DNA of 64,000 nt from Limnohabitans sp. Rim47 (GTDB lineage: Bacteria; Pseudomonadota; Gammaproteobacteria; Burkholderiales; Burkholderiaceae_C): assembly GCF_001517545.1 (NCBI RefSeq), contig NZ_FBYA01000004.1, positions 1-64,000 of the forward strand. Reading direction: 5' to 3'. The stretch's first letter is position 1; every line of letters begins with the position of its first letter. Below, piece after piece: positions 1-8,036 of this stretch. The position numbers and the translations under genes are program-made. The notes beneath the pieces were generated by a model. That model had not been told where the DNA came from. It worked only from the letters and a program-made list of their open reading frames with translations, and did no database searches.

Positions 1-147
1 GGAGCAGGCAAGAAAAACGGAGAGAAAGGAGCTGCAGGACGACAATTGAACTTATAGTTATCCACAGCCAGCAGACATAAAAGCTGGCTCAAGCCCCTGG
101 TCAAAATTCAATCGGCACAGGTGGTCAATATTGGATCGGCGTCAACA
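1..147 (+). mobile_element. Right end of an IS21-like insertion sequence (partial)
   Basis: Two imperfect direct repeats lie at 99-116 and 123-140 (GGTCAAAATTCAATCGGC and GGTCAATATTGGATCGGC, 15 of 18 identical, 24-bp period), and the element appears to end in CA at about 147. Multiple terminal repeats and TG...CA ends are a feature of IS21-family elements. A short basic reading frame (positions 2-46, stop TGA at 47-49) could be the C-terminus of the helper gene istB, but the window starts too late to tell. Directly after 147 the sequence becomes coherent hsdR coding sequence, so this is read as an insertion junction. Family assignment is inference from the repeat pattern. Confidence 0.6.
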
Positions 148-2221
148 CATGAAGGAATACCAGCGGTTTTCGCCGGACAGCGTGAACGGCTCAGACAGCA
201 CGGCAGGCCTCAAGCGCAATCTGGAAAAGGACGACAACAAGATCATCGTCACCACCATCCAGAAGCTCAACAACCTGATGCGCACCGAGGGCGATCTGGC
301 CATTTACGGCAAGCAGGTGGTGTTCATTTTTGACGAGTGCCACCGCAGCCAGTTTGGCGAAGCGCAAAAGAACCTGAAGAAAAAGTTCAAGAAGTTCTAC
401 CAGTTTGGCTTCACGGGCACACCCATCTTCCCGGAAAACGCCTTGGGCGCTGAGACCACCGCCAGCGTGTTTGGCAGTGAACTGCATTCGTATGTGATCA
501 CCGACGCCATCCGCGATGAGAAGGTGCTCAAGTTCAAGGTCGACTACAACGATGTGCGCCCGCAGTTCAAGGCCATTGAAGCCGAGCAGGACGAAAAGAA
601 GCTGACCGCCGCCGAAAACAAACAGGCGCTGCTGCACCCCAAGCGGATTGAAGAAATCTCGCAGTACATCCTGAACAACTTCCGCCGCAAAACCCACCGC
701 CTGCAGCCGGGTGCTTCACAGGCGGGGAAGGGCTTCAACGCCATGTTCGCCGTCAGCAGCGTGGATGCGGCCAAGCTGTATTACGAGACGCTCAAAGACC
801 TGCAAAAGGACACTGATAAGCCTTTGCGGGTGGCCACCATTTTTTCGTTCGCTGCCAATGAAGAGCAGGAAGCCATTGGCGACATTCAAGACGAGAGCCT
901 GGAAGTGTCGGCCCTGAACAGCAGCGCCAAAGAGTTTTTGACCGCCGCCATTGGCGACTACAACGCGCACTTCAAGACCAGCTTCAGCGTGGACAGCCAA
1001 GGCTTCCAGAACTACTACCGCGACCTGGCCAAGCAGGTGAAGCTGGGTGAAATTGACTTGTTGATCGTGGTGGGCATGTTCTTGACCGGGTTTGATGCGC
1101 CCAGGCTCAACACCTTGTTCGTGGACAAAAACCTGCGCTTCCATGGCCTGATTCAGGCGTTTTCTCGCACCAACCGCATCTTTGACGCCACCAAGACCTT
1201 CGGCAACATCGTGACCTTCCGCGACTTGGAAAAAGCCACGGTGGACGCCATCACCCTCTTTGGTGACAAGAACACCAAAAACGTGGTGCTGGAGAAAAGC
1301 TACAAGGAATACATGGAAGGCTTCACCGACGTGATCACGGGTGAAGCGCGGCGGGGTTTTGTGGAAGTGGTGGCTGAACTGGAGCAGCGCTTTCCAGACC
1401 CATCGGCCATCGAAAAAGAGGCCGACAAAAAAGCATTCGCCAAAGTGTTTGGCGAGTATTTGCGCATTGAAAACGTGCTGCAAAACTTCGACGAATACGC
1501 CAGCCTGCGCGCCGCGCAAAGCCTGGACGTGCGCGACACGGCAGCGGTCGAGGCCTTCAAGGCGCAGCACGGGCTGACCGATGCCGAATTTGCGGCCATG
1601 CAAAGTGTGCAGATTCCCAGTGAGCGGGCCGTGCAAGACTACCGGTCAGCCTATAACGACATCCGCGATTGGCTTCGCCGCCAACGCGAGGGCGGGGCGC
1701 CAGAGCAGTCCAGCGTCGATTGGGATGATGTGGTGTTCGAGGTGGATTTGCTCAAGTCGCAAGAGATCAACCTGGACTACATCTTGGAGCTGATCTTTGA
1801 CAACAACAAAAAGGTCAAGACCAAAGCCGCCTTGGTGGAAGAGGTGCGCCGCGCCATCCGCGCCAGCTTGGGCAACCGTGCCAAAGAAAGCCTGTTGGTG
1901 GACTTCATCAACCAGACCGACCTGAGCCAGTTTGACGACAAAGCCAGCGTGATCGAAGCCTTCTTCACCTTCGCGCAAGCCGAACAGCTGCGCGAAGCGC
2001 AAGAGCTGATCAGCTCAGAAAACCTGAACGCCGACGCCGCCAAGCGCTACATCGCCCATTCACTCAAGCGTGAATACGCCAGCGACAGCGGCACCGAACT
2101 CAACGCCATGCTCCCCAAAATGAGCCCCCTGAACCCGCTGTACCTGACCAAAAAGCAAACCGTGTTTCAGAAAGTGGCCGCGTTTGTGGAGAAATTTAAG
2201 GGGGTTGGTGGGGCTATTTGA
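148..2221 (+). pseudogene. hsdR: 5'-truncated type I restriction enzyme R subunit (hsdR fragment)
   Basis: About 690 residues of a type I restriction endonuclease motor subunit. Visible are the SF2 helicase motif II (VFIFDECHRSQFGEA), motif III (FGFTGTP), and the motif V/VI region (MFLTGFDAPRLNTLF, QAFSRTNR), then the C-terminal helical region. Complete HsdR proteins of this type are roughly 1000 residues: the N-terminal nuclease domain and the Walker A motif are absent because the IS-like end at about 147 replaces them. The codons before MKEYQRF (131-147) come from the IS, and the possible start ATG at 149 has no convincing ribosome site. Without nuclease and ATP-binding motifs it cannot restrict or translocate DNA. 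No hsdM or hsdS is present in the window; the stop is followed after 59 bp by the convergent glnS. Confidence 0.85.
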
Positions 2222-2280
2222 TAGGTTGCCTTTCCCTATCAGGTGCTGAGCCGTGATCTGGCCCAGCACCGGCTGTGGCT

Positions 2281-4113
2281 TCACTTCCCCCATGAATCCT
2301 TCAACCCCGTCACCCGGTTGAACACCGGCTTGGCACCCGCCACATGATCCAGGCGGTCCGCCACAAAGTACCCAAACCGCTCAAACTGAAACTTCTGGTC
2401 TGGCTGCGCCCCGGCCAGTGACGGCTCCACATAGGCTGTGACAACCTTCAAGCTATCCGGGTTCAGCGATTGCAAGAAGTCTTTGCCGCCCGCATCGGGG
2501 TGCGCTTCGGCAAACAGGCGGTCGTAGAGGCGCACTTCGGCTTGCACGCCGTCGGCCACGCTCACCCAGGTGATGGCGGCTTTGGCTTTGACGCTGTCGG
2601 CGCCGGGCGTGCCGCTTTTGGTACCGGGGATGACTTTGGCGTGCACTTCTGTGACGCGTCCTGCCGCGTCGCGTGCGCAGCCGGTGCATTCGATCACGTA
2701 GCCGCCTTTCAGGCGCACCACGTTGCCGGGAAACAATCTTTTGTAGCCCTTGGGCGGCACTTCTTCAAAGTCTTCGCGCTCGATCCACACCTCTTTGCCG
2801 ATCAGGAACGTGCGGTCGGCGGGTGGGGTTTGGCCTTCGGCCACGGCGCTGTGGGGCAGGGCGGGCTGGGTGCAGGCCTCGGTGTAGCCGTCGTTGCCAA
2901 AGGCTTCGGCCCAGTTGGTCAACACGAGCTTGACGGGGTCGAGCACGGCCATGCCGCGGTGGGCTTTGTTTTCCAGGTCTTCGCGGAGGCACCCTTCGAG
3001 CGTGCTGTAGTCGATCCAGCTGTCGCTTTTGGTCACGCCAATGCGGTCGGCAAACAGGCGCAGGCTTGTCGGTGTGTAGCCTCGGCGGCGCAGGCCGACG
3101 ATGGTGGGCATGCGCGGGTCGTCCCAGCCGCTGACTTTGCCTTCGTTGACCAGTTGCGCCAGCTTGCGTTTGCTGGTGATGACATAGGTCAGGTTCAGGC
3201 GGGCAAATTCGTATTGTTTGGGGCTGGGCGCGGCCAGCAGGCCACATTCGCACAGGCGTTCCATCAGCCAGTCGTAAAACGGGCGCTGGTCTTCAAACTC
3301 CAGCGTGCACAGACTGTGGGTGATTTGCTCCAGCGCATCCTCAATCGGGTGGGCGAAGGTGTACATCGGGTAGATGCACCATTTGTCGCCCGTGTGGTGG
3401 TGGGTGGCGCGGCGGATGCGGTAGATGGCCGGGTCGCGCAGGTTGATGTTGGGGGACTGCATGCTGATCTTGGCGCGCAGCACGGCGGCACCGTCGGCCA
3501 GCTTGCCGCCCTTCATTTCGCGAAAGCGCGCCAAATTTTCTGCTGCACTGCGCGTGCGGTACGGGCTGTCCACACCGGGCTTGACAAAGTCTCCCCGGTT
3601 GGCACGCATGTCCTCGGCGCTTTGCTCGTCCACATAGGCGTGACCGGCTTCGATCAGCGCAACAGCTGCGCGGTACATGAAGTCGAAGTAGTCGCTGGCC
3701 TGGTAGGGCGCGGCGTCGGCTGCGCCGTTCCAGTCAAAACCCAGCCATTTCACCGCGTCGATGATGCTGTTGACGTATTCGGTGTCCTCTTTTTCGGGGT
3801 TGGTGTCGTCAAAGCGCAGGTGGCACACGCCGCCGTATTCCTGGGCCAACCCAAAGTTGATGCAGATGCTTTTGGCGTGGCCCACGTGCAAATAGCCGTT
3901 GGGCTCGGGCGGAAAGCGGGTGCGGACCTTGGCCGGGTCCGGTTCGCCTGCAGCGTGGTGCGCGGCATCGCCGGGGCTGCCTGCCCAGCGGCGGGCAGCA
4001 TAGGTGCCTTTGTCCAGATCGTTTTCGATGATTTGGCGCAGAAAATTGCTGACTTTGTGTTCGGCGGGAGCAGCAGCAGCGCTGGCGGTGGCTTTGTCGG
4101 TGGGGGAGGTCAT
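2281..4113 (-). CDS. glnS: Glutaminyl-tRNA synthetase
   Basis: Charges tRNA-Gln with glutamine in the cytoplasm (class I aminoacyl-tRNA synthetase). The HIGH-type ATP site is PPEPNGYLHVGHAKS near residue 70 and the KMSKS-type loop is VITSKRKL near residue 300; the two beta-barrel anticodon-binding domains fill the C-terminal half. At 610 residues it is slightly longer than the roughly 555-residue E. coli enzyme because of an alanine-rich N-terminal extension (first 20 residues) and loops around residue 40. The ATG at 4113 is the first in the frame. It is convergent with the hsdR remnant and divergent from the lipoprotein gene at 4269. Direct Gln-tRNA charging is expected in betaproteobacteria. 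Confidence 0.97.
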   Translation of the reverse strand: MTSPTDKATASAAAAPAEHKVSNFLRQIIENDLDKGTYAARRWAGSPGDAAHHAAGEPDPAKVRTRFPPEPNGYLHVGHAKSICINFGLAQEYGGVCHLRFDDTNPEKEDTEYVNSIIDAVKWLGFDWNGAADAAPYQASDYFDFMYRAAVALIEAGHAYVDEQSAEDMRANRGDFVKPGVDSPYRTRSAAENLARFREMKGGKLADGAAVLRAKISMQSPNINLRDPAIYRIRRATHHHTGDKWCIYPMYTFAHPIEDALEQITHSLCTLEFEDQRPFYDWLMERLCECGLLAAPSPKQYEFARLNLTYVITSKRKLAQLVNEGKVSGWDDPRMPTIVGLRRRGYTPTSLRLFADRIGVTKSDSWIDYSTLEGCLREDLENKAHRGMAVLDPVKLVLTNWAEAFGNDGYTEACTQPALPHSAVAEGQTPPADRTFLIGKEVWIEREDFEEVPPKGYKRLFPGNVVRLKGGYVIECTGCARDAAGRVTEVHAKVIPGTKSGTPGADSVKAKAAITWVSVADGVQAEVRLYDRLFAEAHPDAGGKDFLQSLNPDSLKVVTAYVEPSLAGAQPDQKFQFERFGYFVADRLDHVAGAKPVFNRVTGLKDSWGK

Positions 4114-4268
4114 AGCGCTTGATTTTAGAGGGAAGCGCGTGCGTGCTCTGGGTGATCTGGTTACGACTGGAAACCATTGTGAAGCCCGCTTTGTCCGCGA
4201 AAAATGCGCTTGACGCGCTACAGGTGCAGGCGGATCAAGGGTTCGCCATCACTTTCAAAGGAGTGCAC

Positions 4269-4649
4269 ATGGCCACGTTGGCTTTCAAAACTTGGACCCG
4301 AAAATCGCTGTTGCTGTGCAGTCTGGCCATGGGCCTGACGCAAGTGGGCTGCGCCCATCCGGTCGCGTTATCGCCATCGGTGGTGTTTTCATCTCAAATC
4401 GGCCCTGCCCCGGTCTATGCACAGGTTGGCATCTATGGCCCCATGGTGGTCATGCCGCAACCTCGCGGCTTTTATGCACCTCCGCCCCCACCTCGGATTG
4501 TTTATGTGCCTCAGGTTGACCGGCCAGCGCCAAGCTGGGAGCGTGACCATGGTCGTTGGCATGAGGGGCGAGATCGCCGAGATGATCGCGACCATGACGG
4601 TGGCCGCGGTCATGGTGGTCGTGGCGCGCAGGATGGCTGGCGCCGTTGA
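4269..4649 (+). CDS. Small putative lipoprotein with His/Arg/Asp/Gly-rich tail
   Basis: 126 residues. I chose ATG 4269 because it has a strong ribosome site (AAAGGAG at about 4257) and starts a typical lipoprotein signal (basic KTWTRK, hydrophobic LLLCSLAMGLTQVG, then Cys), whereas longer starts upstream have none. After the Cys comes a segment rich in Pro, Val and Tyr (YAPPPPPRIVYVPQVDRP) and then a low-complexity tail dominated by Arg, Asp, His and Gly. I do not recognise the family. The His/Asp-rich tail could bind metal, but that is speculation. Translated alone; divergent from glnS. Confidence 0.7.
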   Translation: MATLAFKTWTRKSLLLCSLAMGLTQVGCAHPVALSPSVVFSSQIGPAPVYAQVGIYGPMVVMPQPRGFYAPPPPPRIVYVPQVDRPAPSWERDHGRWHEGRDRRDDRDHDGGRGHGGRGAQDGWRR

Positions 4650-4780
4650 TTGGGAGTTTTGAGGCGCAAGAACCGCACCCGATGGTGGGCTTTGCTGCAA
4701 TCTGCGAGTCGACCTCGGTGCATCGTTTGAGAGGTGTAACCCCCAGCGAGTTGATGCACACGCGGGGGCTAAGTTCAATG

Positions 4781-5458
4781 TCAGCGGGCGTTTTCGTCCT
4801 CTTTGCCGTAGTACGGTGAGCGAGGGCCGTGCAGCAGGCCATGAAAACGGCCTGCGCGGAGCAAGCGTTGGCTGGCAATGCCTGCCATGGGGTGGCTTTG
4901 GTCAGTGACAGTGCCCACGATCTGATTGACGAGGGCCGTAAGCAGCATGCCTGTCAAGCCGCCTTGTTGCTGATTTCGTTGTTCGGCCGTGCTGGCCGAT
5001 GCTTCTCCAGCCCAGATCACTTTGTCGGTTTTGAGGTCGACCAAGCGAGCCTCTGCTGTGACGGTGGTGTGGCTGTCCAGTACTTGGTAGACCGTACCGT
5101 ACTGGGTCATGACGATGTACAGCACCGCATCGGCACCAAAAATTTCGCGCAATTTGGTTGATGGCAGTTCATGCGCGTCCTGCGCTTGCGTGACGCCGTT
5201 TTCTTTCAGGGTTTCGTCCACCAGTGAAACGGGCAAAACGTAGTACCCCGATTCGGCCAGTGGATAGGTCACCTGGGCCAGCATGCTGTAAGGGGCGCGG
5301 ACTTCGGGTGTTTTGTTGATGGGCGGCAGCACCAAAATTGACTTGGGTCTGCTGAGCTTGAACTCGGTGTAATCGTAAGGAACAGGGGGCTTTGATGCGC
5401 AGCCGCCGAGCACGGCGATAGCCAAGGCGCTGGCCAGCAGCTTGAAAGAGATTTTCAT
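4781..5458 (-). CDS. DUF799 family outer-membrane lipoprotein (GNA1162-like)
   Basis: 225 residues with a lipoprotein signal ending LAIAVLGGC at the N-terminus. The segments SRPKSILVLPPINKTPEV and YGTVYQVLDSHTTVTAEARLVD fit the DUF799 family, whose meningococcal member GNA1162 is a surface lipoprotein with a TolB-like N-terminal fold. It is the last gene of a three-lipoprotein operon, 14 bp after the DUF4810 gene, in the order CsgG-like, DUF4810, DUF799; the same trio occurs in Neisseria. A role in assembling an outer-membrane secretion or transport complex with the CsgG-like protein is inferred from this linkage; the biochemical function is not settled. Start ATG 5458 directly precedes the signal peptide. 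Confidence 0.85.
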   Translation of the reverse strand: MKISFKLLASALAIAVLGGCASKPPVPYDYTEFKLSRPKSILVLPPINKTPEVRAPYSMLAQVTYPLAESGYYVLPVSLVDETLKENGVTQAQDAHELPSTKLREIFGADAVLYIVMTQYGTVYQVLDSHTTVTAEARLVDLKTDKVIWAGEASASTAEQRNQQQGGLTGMLLTALVNQIVGTVTDQSHPMAGIASQRLLRAGRFHGLLHGPRSPYYGKEDENAR

Positions 5459-5472
5459 GGGCGGGTCAGGGC

Positions 5473-5856
5473 TCAGTTGGGTTTGAATTTGCGCAGCAAG
5501 AAATCCACGAAGGTTTCTGACTCGGGGAATTGGGTTTTTTCAGCTTGCAGGTGCTGCTGAAAACGGGCCAGGTCGCCCTGTTTGCCATACAGCAGACCCA
5601 TGTGTGCTTGGTAACCCGGTGGAATGGCTTTGTCTGCGGCACGCATCTTTTGCAGATCGTCCTCCATGAATTTGGCCTGTGTGTCTAGGCTTTCGCTGTC
5701 GTTGCGAAAGTAGGTGTCGAGGTTTTTTTCGTAGCTGTTCCAGCCGTAGAGCGTGGGGGTGGCCTTGTTGGCGCAGCCCGTCAGGGCCAGAAAAGTAGCC
5801 AGCAGGGCCAGTGTTTTCAGACTGACAGACAGCCTTGAGCGGGTGCGTTGATTCAT
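5473..5856 (-). CDS. DUF4810 family lipoprotein
   Basis: 127 residues from the ATG at 5856, which leaves an 8-bp gap to the upstream CsgG-like gene and places a normal signal peptide (SLKTLALLATFLALTGC) at the N-terminus. A start at 5883 would add nine residues and overlap the upstream gene. The mature part contains LYGWNSYEKNLDTYFRN and a helical TPR-like segment (YQAHMGLLYGKQGDLARFQQHL) ending in PESETFVDFLL, typical of DUF4810. Family members are almost always encoded between a CsgG-like and a DUF799 protein, as here, so it is probably a subunit of the same outer-membrane assembly. Confidence 0.82.
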   Translation of the reverse strand: MNQRTRSRLSVSLKTLALLATFLALTGCANKATPTLYGWNSYEKNLDTYFRNDSESLDTQAKFMEDDLQKMRAADKAIPPGYQAHMGLLYGKQGDLARFQQHLQAEKTQFPESETFVDFLLRKFKPN

Positions 5857-5864
5857 GGTGCGGC

Positions 5865-6527
5865 TCACAGTGCTGGACGCCATGCGCCGTTTTCGATACC
5901 GCTGACCAAGTTGTTCACTGCATCACGGATGGCCAAATCCAGAACTTTGCCGTTCAGGGTGGCGTCATAACTTGCGGTGCTGCCGAAGCCAATGACTTCG
6001 CGTTCTGACAGGCTGTATTCACCTGCACCTTGAGACGAGTACACCACTTCGGATGTGAGTGTGTTGACGATGTTGAGGTTGACTTTGGCGTAAGCAATTT
6101 GGGTTTTCCCTCGGCCCAAAATGCCAAACAGTTGGCGGTCACCCACGTCTTTGCGGCCAAACTCGGTCACGTCACCTGTGACCACGTAGTCGGCACCTTT
6201 GATGGTTTGTGTTTGTTTTTTGAACGCGGCCTCTTGCTTGATTTCAGACATGACCGAGCGGTCCATCACGCTGAAGCGCTGACTTTGCTGCAAATGCGTG
6301 ACCAAAATCGTTTGCGCCTGGCTGCCCATGCGATCTTCGTTGTTGGAGAAAACGCCGCGCATGAAGGATGAGCGGTTGTCAAATTTGCCCACGGAGACCG
6401 GCACGCGCACGCCCATGTTCGGACGAGCCGACGACTCAACTTTTTGAATGGGCAGGGTGCGTGATTCCTCCTGCACGCAAGCGCTCATCGCGAGTGCTGC
6501 CAGTGGAATGAGTAAGCATTTTTTCAT
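5865..6527 (-). CDS. CsgG/HfaB-family outer-membrane lipoprotein
   Basis: 220 residues. The N-terminus is a lipoprotein signal (MKKCLLIPLAALAMSAC). The body shows CsgG-family features: VPVSVGKFDNRSSF, QAQTILVTHLQQSQRFSVMDRS, GADYVVTGDVTEFGRK and VYSSQGAGEYSLS. CsgG forms the outer-membrane pore for curli export, but this protein is not linked to csgA/csgB and belongs to the CsgG-DUF4810-DUF799 trio, so a distinct export or envelope function is likely. It is the first gene of the operon, preceded by an AT-rich region with a 16-bp palindrome (6583-6598). A ribosome site AAGGA lies 9 bp before the ATG. Confidence 0.85.
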   Translation of the reverse strand: MKKCLLIPLAALAMSACVQEESRTLPIQKVESSARPNMGVRVPVSVGKFDNRSSFMRGVFSNNEDRMGSQAQTILVTHLQQSQRFSVMDRSVMSEIKQEAAFKKQTQTIKGADYVVTGDVTEFGRKDVGDRQLFGILGRGKTQIAYAKVNLNIVNTLTSEVVYSSQGAGEYSLSEREVIGFGSTASYDATLNGKVLDLAIRDAVNNLVSGIENGAWRPAL

Positions 6528-6582
6528 ATCGGAGGTCCTTGGGTAAACGTTGATCTTAACGATTAATCCATTTAAATTAATT

Positions 6583-6598
6583 ATTTATAGCTATAAAT
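6583..6598. promoter_or_regulatory. 16-bp AT-rich palindrome upstream of the CsgG-like operon
   Basis: ATTTATAGCTATAAAT is a perfect 16-bp palindrome inside an AT-rich island (about 6555-6600) in otherwise GC-rich DNA, 56 bp upstream of the CsgG-like start codon. It could be an operator or part of the promoter: TATAAA on the minus strand resembles a -10 box. No matching -35 is obvious. The role is inference. Confidence 0.35.
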
Positions 6599-6700
6599 TG
6601 ATGGTTTCATCAGGTGCGTGATAAGCGACTACTGACCATTTGTTCGGTGGCCCATCAGGCGCAGTCGCAGGCGCAGTCGGCCAAATCCGTCAAGGGTGGT

Positions 6701-6814
6701 TTATTCGATGGCGGCATACAGGCACAGCACCTCTGCCGCGGGCAGCATGCGCAGCTGCTTGCCGATGTTGGCGTGCAGCAGTTGCAGGGTTGCAGGGTTG
6801 GAGCTGTTTCCGTA
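6701..6814 (-). pseudogene. Possible relic of a LytTR-type response regulator
   Basis: A 37-codon open stretch between a TGA at 6815-6817 and a TAA at 6701-6703, with no start codon. Its segment LQLLHANIGKQLRMLPAAEV, followed by LCLY, resembles the beginning of the LytTR DNA-binding domain (pattern ...IGKxxRxIPxxEVLY...). The domain breaks off right after this segment. The rest of the 360-bp gap between the CsgG-like operon and the next gene shows no gene. The resemblance is short, so this is a tentative call. Confidence 0.3.
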
Positions 6815-6886
6815 TCAGGGACGGGTTTGCGGTAGATCGCTGGCTCAGCCCCGACCGACAGAGTCAAGGTCGCGCGCAGACCTGAA

Positions 6887-7393
6887 TCAGGTGTGCTGGT
6901 CTGGGTGTGTGTTGAGTTTCAACAGCCGCAGGGCACGTGCGTTCAGCACACCCGAAAAAAAGCCGTACAGGGCGCTGATGCCGATGGCCATTTGCAGACT
7001 GTGTAGGCTCTCTGGGGCCGTCGCGGCCAGCATGCCCACCACAAACTTGCAGGCAAAGATGGCCATGAACAGGGCCAAGGGCAACCAGCTGCCGGGCACG
7101 GTGTAGTGACGGGTTTCCTGGTCATAGTGGGCCTCGCTTGGCGCGGCACCTTGACCGAGCGCCCATGCCACCAGCAACCCCATGGCGGCCCAGCTGAGGA
7201 GGCTCGGTGCCAGCCACGGCGTCAGCCGCCACTGCATGACCACGCCCACCAAGGTGAACACGGTCAGTGCGATGTTGATGCCCAAAAGGCGTTGCTTGCG
7301 AACACGGCGTGTGCGCGTTTGTACCAAGCCCAGAGCGATGAGACCGATCAGTAGAGCGAAGACCCAAACGGGGATGTGTTGCAGTGTTTGCAT
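6887..7393 (-). CDS. Conserved integral membrane protein, function unknown
   Basis: 168 residues with about five hydrophobic segments: VWVFALLIGLIALGLVQ near residue 10, INIALTVFTLVGVVMQW near 45, SLLSWAAMGLLVAWALG near 68, WLPLALFMAIFACKFVVGML near 105 and a final one near 135-155. A short soluble loop (ABC-transporter or enzyme motifs absent) lies between segments 3 and 4. The pattern resembles the small membrane-protein family DUF6622, but I am not certain of that name. It is 69 bp downstream of another small membrane protein on the same strand, so the two may be cotranscribed. Confidence 0.65.
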   Translation of the reverse strand: MQTLQHIPVWVFALLIGLIALGLVQTRTRRVRKQRLLGINIALTVFTLVGVVMQWRLTPWLAPSLLSWAAMGLLVAWALGQGAAPSEAHYDQETRHYTVPGSWLPLALFMAIFACKFVVGMLAATAPESLHSLQMAIGISALYGFFSGVLNARALRLLKLNTHPDQHT

Positions 7394-7418
7394 GGCGACT
7401 TTTTGAATCCAGACTTGG

Positions 7419-7817
7419 TCAGTTCGACCAGATCAAATTACCCAGATAACGCCCAGGGACCAATGTGAATGCACCTGCGACGAGGCACGCACTGACGTAC
7501 AGCCATTGCATGGTTTTGCGGTGACCTTGGATGTTGCCTTGAAGCAGGTACACAAATGCGCGGTACAGGCTGAAAAACGTGAGCGGAATTAGCAGGTGGA
7601 TCGGTGTGTACCCCATGGCATTGGGCAGTTGGAAGTCACGGATGAATATCGCGCTCAGGGCGGCTGTGATCATGCAAGTTACCCAGGCATAGCCCAGGGC
7701 GCGGTGCAGGCGCGGACGGGTGGTGCGGCCTAGCCGGGCCCACAGCGCAACTGGCCCCAACAACACCGCCGTGATGGCGGCGCTCATGTGAATGGCGATG
7801 GTGGGGGTCATTTGCAT
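7419..7817 (-). CDS. DUF2306-like four-helix membrane protein
   Basis: 132 residues from ATG 7817 (a GTG at 7847 would add ten hydrophilic residues; neither has a strong ribosome site). Four transmembrane helices with conserved histidines: MTPTIAIHMSAAITAVLLGPVALW, the motif RLHRALGYAWVTCM, YTPIHLLIPLTFF, and GHRKTMQWLYVSACLVAGAFTLVPGR. The His-Arg-x-x-Gly-Tyr and Gly-His-Arg pattern is typical of DUF2306, which is related to haem-binding cytochrome-like membrane proteins. The ligand and role here are unknown. It lies just upstream of the other small membrane protein gene at 6887-7393. Confidence 0.7.
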   Translation of the reverse strand: MQMTPTIAIHMSAAITAVLLGPVALWARLGRTTRPRLHRALGYAWVTCMITAALSAIFIRDFQLPNAMGYTPIHLLIPLTFFSLYRAFVYLLQGNIQGHRKTMQWLYVSACLVAGAFTLVPGRYLGNLIWSN

Positions 7818-7933
7818 GGCGTGGGTGTTTTCAGAATGGTTGGGCACAGGGCCAAGGCTTGCCTTGAATGTAATTCAAAGTAACTCTTACCTGAGTATGG
7901 TTGCGATGAAACGGTGTTGCCGTGGTGCGAGAC

Positions 7934-7956
7934 ACTCGAAAGGCGACTTTTCGAGT
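7934..7956. repeat. Perfect hairpin upstream of uppP
   Basis: ACTCGAAA (7934-7941) and TTTCGAGT (7949-7956) form perfect 8-bp arms around a 7-base loop. It lies about 80 bp before the uppP start and could be a leader hairpin or an operator. There is no U-run after it, so it is not a standard terminator. The remaining 190-bp gap shows nothing else recognisable. Confidence 0.35.
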
Positions 7957-8036
7957 CGCCCCGGTGTGGCGCAGGTCGGATCGCCTGCCAGGGCATGTGA
8001 AGTCGCGATAATCCAGCATTCTTCAAAGGATTTTCC

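Noticed and set aside
2470..4122. Open frame of 550 codons opposite glnS
   Set aside because: It is the mirror of the glnS coding strand in GC-rich DNA; composition is Val/His/Gly-rich and there is no family resemblance or ribosome site.
4650..4780. Possible terminator between the two lipoprotein genes
   Set aside because: GC-rich arms (CCCCCGCG and CGCTGGGGG) pair only imperfectly and no U-run follows.
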